Shown here: positions 24,387-35,915 of the stretch, piece by piece | Layout: every line of letters starts with the position of its first letter | How positions within the stretch are numbered: position 1 is the stretch's first letter | Origin: Rhynchonema sp. JSB1_4 | Taxonomy: Eukaryota; Nematoda; Chromadorea; Monhysterida; Xyalidae | Reading direction: 5' to 3' | Assembly (NCBI GenBank): GCA_030248065.1 | Contig: JASAMV010003835.1 | Location: 1 to 64,000, forward strand | DNA: 64,000 nucleotides | Program-made: the position numbers and the translations under genes | The notes under the pieces: generated by a model | Seen by the model: the letters and a program-made list of their open reading frames with translations, nothing else | Database searches by the model: none | What the model was told of the DNA's origin: nothing

Positions 24387-26847
24387 ATGAACGAGTATGT
24401 ACGCTGCGCGCTGCTGCTTGTGATCTCCGCCGTCGGTATGTTACATACAGTAATCCGGGTTACGGTAAGCAGAACGATATGCCTCTACCAAGCGGTTCTC
24501 CATTAGCTTGGCCAACAAAGCAAAGCTGCGGAAGAGCTACAGTCGGCACTTTCTTCGTGGTGAAGCCTAGACAGTTTCAATCTCCAGTTGACTCCTAGTT
24601 TTCTACTATGTACGTGCGCACATTGTGCCACTCTATCTACAGCGAACATCCTTTATAGTGATGAGAAGGTCGGGTCTCAATCGTAAGCAGGTGAGCTGTG
24701 CTCAACTGTTACTTGTTGCAGTGTCGGCGCAGAACTGTCATTTCGAGTTGAGCACTGGTGGCGGATGCGGTGGTGGCAACAATGCGAATGATCAATGCAG
24801 CAATCAATGTCAGAATGAAGACCCTGACGTGCTGTATGGACAGTGCGAAGACATCGATGGCGATGGACGCGCAAACGAGTGCATCTGCTACACACGTACG
24901 TTTACAGTATGGATTATGTTCATGTTTATGTTTACGTTTATGTTTATGTTCATGTTGTTCATGTTTATGCTTCATGCTCGATTGTCTCCGTTCAGCCGGG
25001 GCCACTGGAAGCTCCTACTGCGATCCAGCGTACAGGACGTACGGCCACAGCTACTACAGCTCGCAGACGATGTGCGAACACATTCTGGCCAGGCGTGTTC
25101 AGGGCGGTTCGCGTCGACGAGACAGCTTGCCGAAATTCGAAGTCCATCAGCGAAACAAGTGCGTCTTGCCGACCTGGACCTGGACCTCGTTTTTCTTTTC
25201 AAGTGCACAATACTTGATGCTCCTCACTTTCTTACCGCGTTGTCGCACAGGTGTTTTTACGAATCGAGCGATCAATGTCGAGCCGCATATCCCGGTCAGG
25301 TGACACTGCTAGTTTATGGAAAAAATCTAACAATCGATGCGGTCAGAAGCTCGCGACGATATGTTTATGTGAGGCTCTTCAAATTGTGGTCATGTTCATG
25401 TGTACGTTTATGTAACGGCAAAGTAACAATTTATCTGGGTTGATCGCAGCTGGACGGCGTACGCATCAACGGTAATCATCGATGGACAGATGGTGATGGA
25501 CACAGAATTCACGTCACCCGAAGTGCCAGATACTGGTGGTCCAGTAATTGTCCCGATTGTCTCGGTGTCCTTGTCTGGACCGACTTCGGGCTGCAGATCA
25601 AAGTTTGGGACTACCGATATCGCTTCGACGTCAGATTTCCCAAAATCAGCAGCTGGGTCGGAAAGGTTGAGCCATGAACGTTTACATTGATTCGAATCAA
25701 CTGTTTCTGTCTGAACGCAGACCTACCTATTGAACAACTACTATTACTTTTAGGTTGAAGGAGCGCTGGGCTATTTCGACAATGACCTCGACCGTACCAA
25801 TGACCTACGATTGCCGAATAACCAATTCTACGAGACACCAGGATATCTGAGCGAGGCCGGAGGGGACAATTTCATTTCGCATTGGTTCACAAAAGGCGGA
25901 GGCCGAGAGTTAGTAGTCCCAAAATTAAAAGAGTGTCCTTGCAAAAAGCGATCATTTTAACTTGGATCAGTGATATCTTCCAGATGCAAGTCGGCGCGTC
26001 CAAAACGCTGCTTGCCGCCGGTGGAGCGCCGAGCCGATGAAATGTGCGAAATTGTGGAGAATCCAGCGTTCAAGGAATGCTTCACTGGACCGTACATGTA
26101 CTACTTGTTCGAGCAGAGATGGTACATCCAGCGATACGGTCACTATAGCTGGTTCAAACGCAACATCGCGTACTATAAATCGGAACGATTTCAGACATAC
26201 ATGCTCAGTGAGTCGGACAATGAATAAATGAAAAGATATCGAGAGACGAAAGCATCGGAATTCTGTGAATTGCATAATGAAATTTAACCGCTGTTACAGG
26301 TAATATGAAACGGTATGCCGAATTCATGACCACGCGATGCAAGGCTGACGTATGCGCAATTGAGAAACCGAATGACGCGGTGGATAATGGCGCCTGTGAC
26401 ACGTTGACCTGGTTTGTGCGATACTGTCGCCAGTGGCGCTCCGGCGCTGAGATCGGCACATGGCGCGCGAACAATTTCTGCCGTTAGTGTGGTTATATGT
26501 GTGCACGTTTATGTTTATGTTTATCGATGTGCCATGCGATGCGATTTTCAGCTCTCAACTGCCCGCAAAACGCCGAATACAGCACCTGTGCAGGATGTCA
26601 GAAAACGTGCGACGATTTCAGTGTAAGTTTAACCGGAGATGAACTGTACGCATCTAAAACTTTCATTTTTCGTTGGCACATAGTGTCTTGGTAGATATGG
26701 TAAGTATACTTGTTTCTTTCTTACCAGGGCAAGTCGGGCAAAGCCAAGGATGCGGACTGTGAATGCAATGAAGGTTGCGAGTGCAAACGTGGTCATGTGC
26801 TTAACGTCAAGACCGGCAACTGCGTCAAACGTAGGGATTGCGACTGA
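24387..26847 (+). CDS. Secreted VWD–C8–TIL cysteine-rich protein (10 exons)
   Basis: Exons: 24387–24435, 24722–24895, 24996–25158, 25251–25368, 25450–25665, 25754–25908, 25984–26207, 26300–26482, 26552–26622, 26728–26847. They sum to 1473 nt (490 aa), with consistent phases and mostly strong sites (GTATGT, GTACGT, GTGAGT, GTAAGT donors). Exon 1 is a signal peptide (CALLLVISAV). Residues about 20–75 form a Cys-rich module ending DIDGDGRANECICY. A von Willebrand type D domain follows (SYCDPAYRTYGHSYY … VWTDFGLQIKVWD … VEGALGYFDND). A C8 domain spans exons 7–8. A ten-cysteine TIL (trypsin-inhibitor-like) domain occupies exons 9–10 and ends GNCVKRRDCD. This order is typical of secreted, multimerising or protease-inhibiting extracellular proteins; the exact role is unknown. 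Confidence 0.88.
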
Positions 26848-27969
26848 GTATAAGTGCGCCCTGAGTATCATAGGATTTTCGTCAGGTATCGAAAAAAATT
26901 TAATTTGTTTTGATCATGTATACATAATATCATCTCTTTATTCAACAATTGCCACTTCTTGTTATTCAACCGTTCTCAATGCAAACGCTATTGTACTCCT
27001 ATTACTGTTGGTATCCTTCAACGGGTGTTTTGTATCTAAAAAGTTAGCAAATTTTGTTGTGACTGATTTTTGTATGCGATAATGTCATTTAAAACTTACG
27101 CAGTGTGCTATGTTGCATTCTCTTGTCCACTTCTCATAAAAAATAGTGAACTCCACGTCAGTGAAAGCATTGTCATATTATCGTTTGCACAAAGCACGTC
27201 CACAGACACCAACGCACCCAAACTAAGACCTTTATTATTCTTCCTTCGTGACAAACCGGGTCAAGCATGATTAACCTGGGAGGCAATGCAGTCAAATACA
27301 ACTTTAAATATAAATATGGCAAGTTTGCACTACGAATCGGGAAACTAACAAATATATGCAAAAATTCAGCAAAAACGGCGTGTTTTCAAAACGCAAAGTT
27401 CAAACATTATCCATGGTGAGATCAACCTTTAGGGATCAGTCCGATCCGGTCCGCTTTTGCATCATCGGCTAGTTAACCAGTGCGGAATGTAGCGGACAAA
27501 AGAAATTGACAGCATATAGCCGGACCGTAACGGACCAATTACCACAGACACCTGCGTAGTTGACTTGAAAAAACATACGAAACAGCTTTTTGCTCATTAA
27601 ATCTGATGTTGTAGTACAATGAGCCGTGAACATGCCAGTTGCCTAATGTTGTTGTTGGGTATACCTATGTACTGCCCACCACAATACAAATAACGGGTTT
27701 TCAAGTTTAGCTGAGTTTGCTCGCTGAGTTATAGAAATATAAAACTGAAAATTTTGAGAGATCAGCCTTGCTGCTCATTTCGGTCCGATGTTGTTCCTCA
27801 GTTCCCTAAATCAAGTGAACAGTCAGTCTAAAAAAATCAAGGGACAGGCAGGAGCAAGCAAGTTGATTTCTTCCAACTCTAGAAAACGAATTCAGGTTGA
27901 AATCAGTGAAAACAATGAAAATACGTTCACAAAATTTGTGTGTACTACAGAGCTGCGACGGCTCGGCGA
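26848..27969. other. Convergent intergenic spacer, no gene seen
   Basis: AT-rich DNA between the 3' ends of the VWD–C8–TIL gene (plus) and the proline-rich gene (minus). No exon or repeat was recognised. Confidence 0.5.
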
Positions 27970-30900
27970 TTATTTGCTGGTCAACGTTTTTGGGTCGGCA
28001 CTCTTCTTGCGCATGCGGGGCAACGGCGTTGCATCCAGTCCGAGATCGATGGATTTGGCCGATTCGGATCGTCCCGACACCGACCCCGGGGGTGTGGGGT
28101 AGTCGTGCAGCTCGACCTCCTCCGGTATGGTGTGCTTTGGTTTGGTGGCTGCGGGCCGCCTACGGGCCCCCGCAGCCCCGGTGCCCCCGCCCCTGGTTGT
28201 TGGTTTTGTGCTCGGTCCGGGGTGTGCGCTGGCTGCAGCGACGGCCGCCGCATGTTTCTCTGCCCTGAGTTCATGCATCGGTCGCGTTAAACGTTCGACC
28301 TTCTGCCATTCCTGTTGATAGAGTTCGTAGCGTTTCTGTGCGTCCGCCCTCGTACGTCGACGGCCGACCTCCAGTTTGGACGCTTTGCGCACAGCTGAAA
28401 TAAACATTATTATGAGCTGATTTTCGCAAAGGCGTTGTCACAATCACACATAAATGACAATTTCGATGACGGTCCGGCGGCGTTGTTGTGCGTTGGTGCA
28501 AAATGTTAGCACACATCACACTAATGTGTGTGTGGTTTTAGTGTGGGCAAAATATGGCCTGACTTTTACTACTCAGAGCTCATATATACATATCAGACCT
28601 TGATGCTGCCCGACCTGTCACGGAGGTTGTCATCATGAGTGTGCATTTTGTGAACATGGCCAAATAAAACCAAAGGTGGGCAAATTAAACGCGTTAGAAT
28701 GTTTGTAGTTCGATTACTGCTTTTGTGATTGTGCAATGTAGTGTTGCTAGCCTTGGTCAGAATTCAATTGTTGCGTAATTTGGACATGGACACGTTCACT
28801 CACAACTTGCCAAGGACGTGTATACCAAATTGGACAAGATAAAAAACAAAAACTAATATCATGCTAAAAACTTGCTTTGCTAACGTTCGCATGCTGCGCC
28901 CACACCATGCGCAAAAAGATGGACGGACATTTTTCTGACAATTTCACGTTCAAAAATCAAAATCGCGCAAAATCACTGCAACCAGTCAAATTAAAGATAT
29001 CTAAAAACCGAAATGTGGGAACATGCCGCTAGTCCATTCCTCGGGCGCAACTAAGAAGAAAGTCGTGTTGGATGGGATACTTGTGAGCGTGGTTGAGAAA
29101 TTATGTCGGACTTTCATTTTGGAATTGTGAACTGAATCTCGCAACTGTTTCCTATTTTACACGTGTGTGTGTGTGAAACATCAGCCAATCTGGGTACACA
29201 CCACATGGGTAGTTAGGACCAACTGCTGATGTTTCACAGGACGTGGTCAAATGAAAACTCGTCAAACCGTTGCCACTGCGGCCCTGGCTCATTGCCAAAT
29301 GGGCTCTGTTTCGAAATTTGGCCATTTGTCAAACCTCGGCGGGCTTACCATTTTTGTACATTTGCTCAAAATCGTAGTCGCTTGGTATCAACCAGTCTGA
29401 TTCTGAGTCTCGCTTTGAGCCTGCAAAAACACGCGCAAACACGCAAATACGATTGCTGAACAATTGGGGGATTGAACAAGCGATTTTGCTGGGATATGTT
29501 TATATAACTGACGGAAGAACAAATGGACAGTTTACAGTCACGTAGAAGCAGGACAGGTACAGCATTAGGCTCAAAAGAAGCACACAGCCTTTGGTCTCAT
29601 TCCTTCTCTCAGGGGAGTCACCGAAAACGCCCAAATCTGGAATCTGATATTCTGTGACAAATTTTCCCCATTTTCAGATTTCAGAATTCGGGACATTACC
29701 GCGCGCACCCACACCGAGATGTGCAACCCTTGCGATGTGCATGTGTGTTGTAGCTGTGGCGGGCATTTGAATAAAGCTCTATTGACAGGGTGCTACCCCA
29801 CAACCGGTCGGCACACACATGCATATACGCAATCAGTTGCACCCAGCCTCATGGACTCACACTGCCGAGAGCCAAAAAGCAGCAAACAGGAAGAAAGCTA
29901 TCGAACAGTGGAAAACTGAAGCTCTACGTTAACCGCGTATCAAACTCGCTGATCGGTCAGGTAAGGTCCCGTCTTGATTTGAAAGATCGAACCTGGCCAG
30001 CCCGATCTATAAGTAAGATAAACGACTATCTAAATCTATCTCATTCCTTACCGGGTGGTTCTCGTTCTGTTGACAATAATAAAACGCGATAAGGTCAAGC
30101 ATAAACGGCATGAAACATCAGGTACATTGCTGCAGCACGCGACACTGCGGTCAGCGCACCCCCACATACAGAGATAAAAGATGCTCAGAACACATGAACA
30201 ACATTGATCATGGAGTTACGAAATGCCAACGAAACACTTACGTAAACGATTCGGGAATGGTTTGTATTTGGGTTGCGGTGGTTCGGGATCTATGGGTTCA
30301 TCCGCCGGCGGCTCCGGAGTCGGCGCTTTCGGTGGCTCCGGTTCGGGCTCCGGTGGGATGGGGCTGGGCTCGCGGGGTGGCGTAGGGGCCTGGTGAAGGG
30401 AACAGTGGAAGATAGAAGAATTCAAATGGAATTTGGACTCCAGTGCCCGCCATGGGTTCTGAGTTTAGTCCTTCAGTGAAATCCAAACCATTCGGCCTAA
30501 CAGGAGCATAGAACAACTAGACAGACACCAGCAGAAGTGCAGGAGCACCGGTTTGCTCTGAAATCAAGCACTTCGCGTGGCGGAACTTTGCGGAACCTAA
30601 CGGTAACTAACAGAATCGATCATGGCAATTGTTAAACCTCGTTAAATGAAACGGTCCACATTCACACAATCTCTATCTCAAGTTCGATAAGTGCAATGCC
30701 AAATCTGGTGACACAACAATATCAGACCTTTGGTGTCGGCGGACTCGGACTCCATCCGAACCCGATCAGACGAGGTGACGCGGGTCGTGGCGGACTCGGC
30801 TGCCATTGCGATCCGATCACGCGCGGTTCCGGAGCGTCGGGAGAGGACGGATGCCATTTTGCGCCGATCAATCGTGGTTCGGGCGCGTCCGGCGAAGGCG

Positions 30901-32032
30901 GTTGCCAGTCCCAGCCAACCAGACGGGGTGATGCCGGACCGGGACTCGTCGGTTGCCATTTGGAACTCGAACCCGGCTGGAATTTGCGAGTCCACATTGG
31001 TGGTGTTGATGGACAGAAATTGTGTCTTCATGAAATTGCATTGACGCATCCAGCCAGAGCCTATTTATGAATAAGCCGGCCAGCCAAATTCCACAGTTGG
31101 GTATTGGTGGGATCACAAGTTTTTTGGCGGGTCGGTTTTTTCACAATCCAGCATGAAATCGTCAGACAACTTGCTTTATGAGCGCAATTAAAAACAGTGC
31201 CAATATGCCGGCGGATGATCCAAAGTATTCAAGATATATAAGAAGCGGTGAACGTTTCTGTGCGTTGCACCAGTCATAAATAAACTCCAACACAGGATAG
31301 GCTCAATCTCCCGCTGGCAGCTACCAACCAGTCGCGGTTCGGGCGGTGCTGGCGGGCTGGGTGCCCAATCGTGATGCAGAATTCGGGGCGTGGCCACAGC
31401 CGGGGGACTCGGTGACCATTCGTCACCAATCAGTTCCGGTTCGGATTCGGAATCGCTGATGGGCGACTCGAACGACACGCTGTCGACGGGACTGCGCGGT
31501 TCGGGCGTAACGCTACCTGCAAGTGGGAGACTGTGCTGCACCTCAACATACCGAGCGTGCTGTAGAAACTTGGGCAAAGGAATAAATTAACGCGTCAGGT
31601 AGCACGACACGATGTTAGCAATCAGCGTCAAATGGGTTCAAATTAGCTCTGTAACACTGTACACAGTCGTGGGAACACACTGAACGGGCGGTAACAGCTT
31701 GAGTAGTAACAATTTGACCACAACAAATACTGTCGGCGTGTTAGTTAGGCTTGCGGACAAATGACCGATGGTAGTATCCAAAGGTCATTTTTAACATGAT
31801 AGTACCTACATATGTATATCATATTACCGGACGGATGTTGTTCCTCGGGAATGTCGGCCAACATACTGAACGGTGCGCAGGTGAACAAATTTCCAGAGTC
31901 ACGACGGTTCTCTTTGTCTGATGAATCACCGCTACCTTCGTTGCCTGAGTGGTCAAGAAGGGTTGAGGTGTTAGTTTGATTTGGGATTGTTGTCTCGTCG
32001 GGATCACTTAAACTCTGATGAAGTTCAACCAT
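27970..32032 (-). CDS. Proline-rich protein with PRLIG-x-x-W repeats (5 exons)
   Basis: Exons: 32032–31828, 31516–31329, 30976–30728, 30389–30242, 28394–27970. They total 1215 nt (404 aa), every junction in phase. The start is the ATG at 32032. The N-terminal exon is acidic and Ser/Thr-rich. Exons 2–3 carry tandem copies of a motif of about 16–18 residues (for example PEPRLIGAKWHPSSPDA and PEPRVIGSQWQPSPPRP). Exon 4 is almost pure Pro/Glu (EPEPEPPKAPTPEPP). The last exon is basic and helical, then Ala/Gly-rich, ending PKTLTSK. No known domain was recognised; it looks disordered and may be a scaffold. The K+ channel stop codon lies only 58 bp upstream, so this could alternatively be that channel's cytoplasmic tail, but no donor there matches this exon's phase. 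Confidence 0.72.
30728..31516 (-). repeat. Tandem PRLIG-x-x-W-x-PSPP protein repeats
   Basis: Across exons 2 and 3 of the proline-rich gene the unit recurs at least six times, with the core P-R-(L/V/I)-(I/V/L)-G/H-x-x-W-x-P-(S/P)-x-P. Examples are PELIGDEWSPSPP, PRILHHDWAPSPP and PRLVGWDWQPPSP. The conserved Trp and the Pro-Ser spacing suggest repeated binding sites. One repeat is split by the intron between the exons, so duplication predates or spans the intron. Confidence 0.75.
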
Positions 32033-32090
32033 GTTCACATAGCTGATTCACGGCGCAAAATTCCGCTTTAGCGACTTATTGAAACATCAC

Positions 32091-35000
32091 TCAACCTGAT
32101 TTATAGTCACTATCACCCATATCTTCGTCACTCGGTGGTGCGCTGCCCGGCGGTGGCGGGGGCGGCGGGTCGCGTCCCCCTTGATCGGTGTCCGAATCGA
32201 TGAAACGAATGCGATCTGAATTTGCAAAGTTTTTCAAAAAGCTTTTTTGACAGATGCAAACATTGGTATCAAACTTGATAGACACTAGACATGATTATAC
32301 TTGGATCCTTTTTCGGTTGGAGCAGTGCCTCCTCCTCTTCCGGCAGCGTGAAGCCGGCTTCTTCAGCGACGGCCGATTCCACAACTCTGTAATGGTTTTC
32401 TGTGTTTCAATTTTGGAAAGCAGAAAATGACTTTCACGTTTCTGATAATTTTTAAATTTTCTTAAATTCATTTGCGCACCTGTTCAGGTCCAGATGTTGT
32501 ATGCAGTCGAGATCGACGCCCGCCTGTCGACCAACGGCACGTACCAAATGGTTGACTGATATCCTGGAACGAATTTGGAGCTATTGTGCATAAACTGCAG
32601 TTGACTGGATCATCTTCAAGTGGAAAGTAGTTTAATTAGCTCAAGAAAAGGACAACCAACTTTTCGCCGCCGACCCAGATTTTGACATTTGAGACGTTGA
32701 TCTTGCGTCCGAAATAGTGCAGCTTGCGCAGATAGTTGCTACCGGCCTCGATGGCCACCGTGGTGATGGCGAGACCCACGCACGCGTACAACAGTTTGAC
32801 TGGCACGAATAACGTGCTGTGAGCGAGGAATTAAGTTTTTGAGGTACGTTTTGCGAACGAGGACGATTTAAATGAGAAAACTTTTAGAATGAGACTCACT
32901 TTCCACCAACGATCAAGCTGAAGTCGACGGCCGTCACCGACATTACATTGGTGTAGACAGAGGTGATGAAATCAATCTGGAATGGGTGAATCATTCTTCA
33001 AGATTTGATGGATGGATAACGCTAGTGTCATGTATTATTTCCAACGCTGTCACTCAAGGTTGCCTTGAATCTTTGGTTGACAATCAGAATTGACTACACA
33101 CCAGTTAGCCAAATGTGACGTGACAAAGTTGTCCAAACCTGTTCAATGAGTGGCATCATCAACGCGCCGATCATCACGTACGACAGGAACACGAACAACA
33201 CGACCAACCCGGTCGGCTCGGCTTCTTCGTCTTCGTCGTCGTCTTCGTCCATTGACGTCATTGATGTACCTACACAAACCGGGGTTGACCAGTGTATTAG
33301 TGGGGCACGTTATGACCAGCGTAAAAGTGTCAATAATTGGGTCATTTCAACTTTGGTGGATGCCGGACGCCGACGCTGCATTCACGCACGAAACAGAGTT
33401 TGGCAATTTTTGCGCAAACAGGATTTTGCAATGCAGTTCAAGCACAACAGTTTTGAACTGCAAAAAATTGTTATTTATTAGATGTAGGGTACATAAATGC
33501 TTCAATTGCATCACAAAATCGGGTCAGCATGATCCAGTATGATTGATAAGATCAAAACTGTCATAGATCAGAGCAAGAAAGCGCCGGGTCTGAACTTTCG
33601 GGTCGGAAATGTCGCGCAAATTACAACTATAGCCCACCCTTTTGCGCCGCATGAAGCCCGGCCTCCTCACTGTCCGAGTGTCTGGCCACTTTGCGTTGCT
33701 TCCTTCTGCGTCGACACCACAGGTACAGTTTGCAGGCCAGATGACTCAAATGTTTGCCCATGTTGGCCAGGATTAGCATCGTTAACGGAATGCCGATTAC
33801 GGCAAAAAATATGCAGAAGATGCGGCCGGTCGTTGTCTTGGGCGCTAGTTTGCCGTAACCTGAATAATGTGTGTGTGTGAGGTATTTTGGTGGGTTCGGC
33901 CCGGTTGGGATCTTATGGTTCACAGTGAAGTTCAAGAGCCAAGCAGTTCGGAGGGTAAAGTAAGGTTGGTATGAGGAAATCAGGCTCAGCAAGCAGTCTG
34001 ACCCTCAAGCCTGCCCTTCGTTCTATGAGAGAACAGAGATCACGTTCTGGCGCGCTGATTAAATGCAAACTAGGTAATCAGTGCGTGAGACATTGCTCAG
34101 TGTTCCCTCGTAGAACGAGGGGAATGAACCACTCCAACTAGTACAGAATTGCGGCTGGCCAGAAATTTTGGGGCTGAAAAGAGCGCAGACCTGCATACAT
34201 TCAGGCCTCAAAGGTGAACCGAACCAACCGACAGTGGTCATGACGGTGAACGAAAACGCCACTGCATTCAAATACGACCATTCGTCCCAGGGTAGCAGAT
34301 CGAGTGTGCAGTTGCGCATGATGAAATTGGCCGCCAATTGATAGTTGTCTAGTTGAGGGGGTGGCGCCTCGGTCGTATAGTCGTAGTAGGCGGGCGTAGT
34401 CGTTGGCCCAGCGTCGTGTGAGTGGGGGTCGTAATCACTGCAATAGCGCGAAGTGCACAATAACTTCTTGCGACAAAAGCACGATCAGAGCATAAGGAGC
34501 AGGTTATGATGTTAAGATGGGCCTTAATAATGATTAAACTGCAGAGGGATTAGTACCCGTCACACCTGTCATCCTTTAGGCCACTCATATTCTGTCGCCA
34601 TTCGCGCAGAAACGCCGCGGCGCACTCGCGTATCGCGTATTTGTGACTGGCGATCTCCTCGTTTCTTGTATCGGACTAAAATCAACGAGTATCGTTAATT
34701 TTTGTGCGCCTTTTGACACAACATTTTTTTTTCCATGAAAATAGAATATTGGCAAAAAAGATGATGCCGCAAACCTCCAACAGCTGGAATATCAGTGCGC
34801 CGCAAAACGTGTAGCACGCCACCGTGGTCACCAGACTTAGATTGAGCAGCACCGCTTTGGATTTCTGAAAAATTTCTTCACTTGTTTTCACGCGGTCAGT
34901 GAGATCCAGGCTCGATAAGCTTTCTCAAAATTTCGATCCGTGTCCCGGAAAGCAGCTGGAGGATTAATTAACTACGCTGGACTATACCTTCACCTAACGC

Positions 35001-35915
35001 TGAATAATCACGAAACGCAATGACAAATGGGCGGAATTCAAAAGGCTCGTAAGTTGGTCACACCCTGGTCGCTGAATTGAACGCATAACAGTTGGTCGTA
35101 CACCTCTATTTTTCAATTTCAGTGACGGGTGAACTCTGCGACTGGTTTGTCGTAAGAAAGACATGGACATACAGTACACCCAAAGCGTTGGTGCTGACAT
35201 CTATAGGTACGACCAACCGATACGTAGTCAGCGTAAGGAGCTATACTTTGACGACGAATCTACGACTAGCGTTACGACTAAGCTAGTTTGCCTTCTTGAA
35301 TTCCACACAATGTAGCAGACAAATGACCTGTTTGATTTTTGCCACACGCAGTGCTGTGGTCAAACTTGTCATTCATCAGTCGTCGTGGTCATTACGATTT
35401 GTGAACCTATAGCTCACTGCAACCCACCAGTCTACGAGTCTATGCCTACAGCACTACAACTAAAAGCCAAAGCAAGCAAGCCACAACAGCCAGCTGTGAG
35501 GATGGTGCATCACCGTAACCAATCGCAGACACGGCCAACGGCGGACGAGCGAACTCGTGCTCGCATCACTCTTGTCACTCGTTCTTCGCTGCTCTTCCAC
35601 AATGTTGTTCGCGCCCTCGACTATCGTCACCGACTTAGTGTTGTTGTTGTTGGTTTCGTGTTGTTGTTGTTGTTGATGTTGTTTAGTCGAGTCGGTCGAC
35701 AGTTTCTGCCGCAGTTTTCTTGTCGTTGCACCGGCCAACATCTTGCTGTTCTCAACTGCTTCTGTTACTGCTGTTGACTCTTTACTCTTGCGACGCTCTT
35801 GCGAGTGACCACCACCACCACTGGCACTACTCGTTCTGCGTGAAGAGGGACAAGAGTGGTCAGCAATGATCGGCTCACGCGCCGACGATGGCGTCGTTTG
35901 GGGGAAAAGGGGCAT
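32091..35915 (-). CDS. Two-pore-domain (K2P) potassium channel (11 exons)
   Basis: Exons: 35915–35514 (or 35520), 34864–34775, 34675–34566, 34437–34229, 33859–33638, 33269–33139, 32976–32900, 32816–32661, 32563–32480, 32386–32301, 32215–32091; about 563 aa. All junctions are phase-consistent. The N-terminus is long, Ser- and Gln/Asn-rich and cytosolic. TM1 ends GALIFQLLE. The cap region has N-glycosylation sequons (NMS, NCT). Pore 1 is canonical: TTVGYG, the Gly codon split by a phase-1 intron, followed by TM2 (AVIGIPLTMLILANMGK). An acidic loop (DEDDDEDEEAE) precedes TM3 (VVLFVFLSYVMIGAL). Pore 2 reads TAVDFS instead of a TIGFG-type filter. TM4 and a LHYFGRKI-type tail follow. It conducts K+ leak current if functional; the altered second filter makes that uncertain. 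Confidence 0.88.

Noticed and set aside
25472..25489. 18-bp intron (GTAATC…GACAG) in the VWD–C8–TIL gene
   Set aside because: Far too short for splicing, and reading straight through keeps the frame; treated as part of exon 5.
27788..28290. Plus-strand ORFs overlapping the last exon of the proline-rich gene
   Set aside because: Shadow frames of a GC-rich coding exon on the other strand; the minus-strand frame is supported by a phase-matched acceptor and stop.
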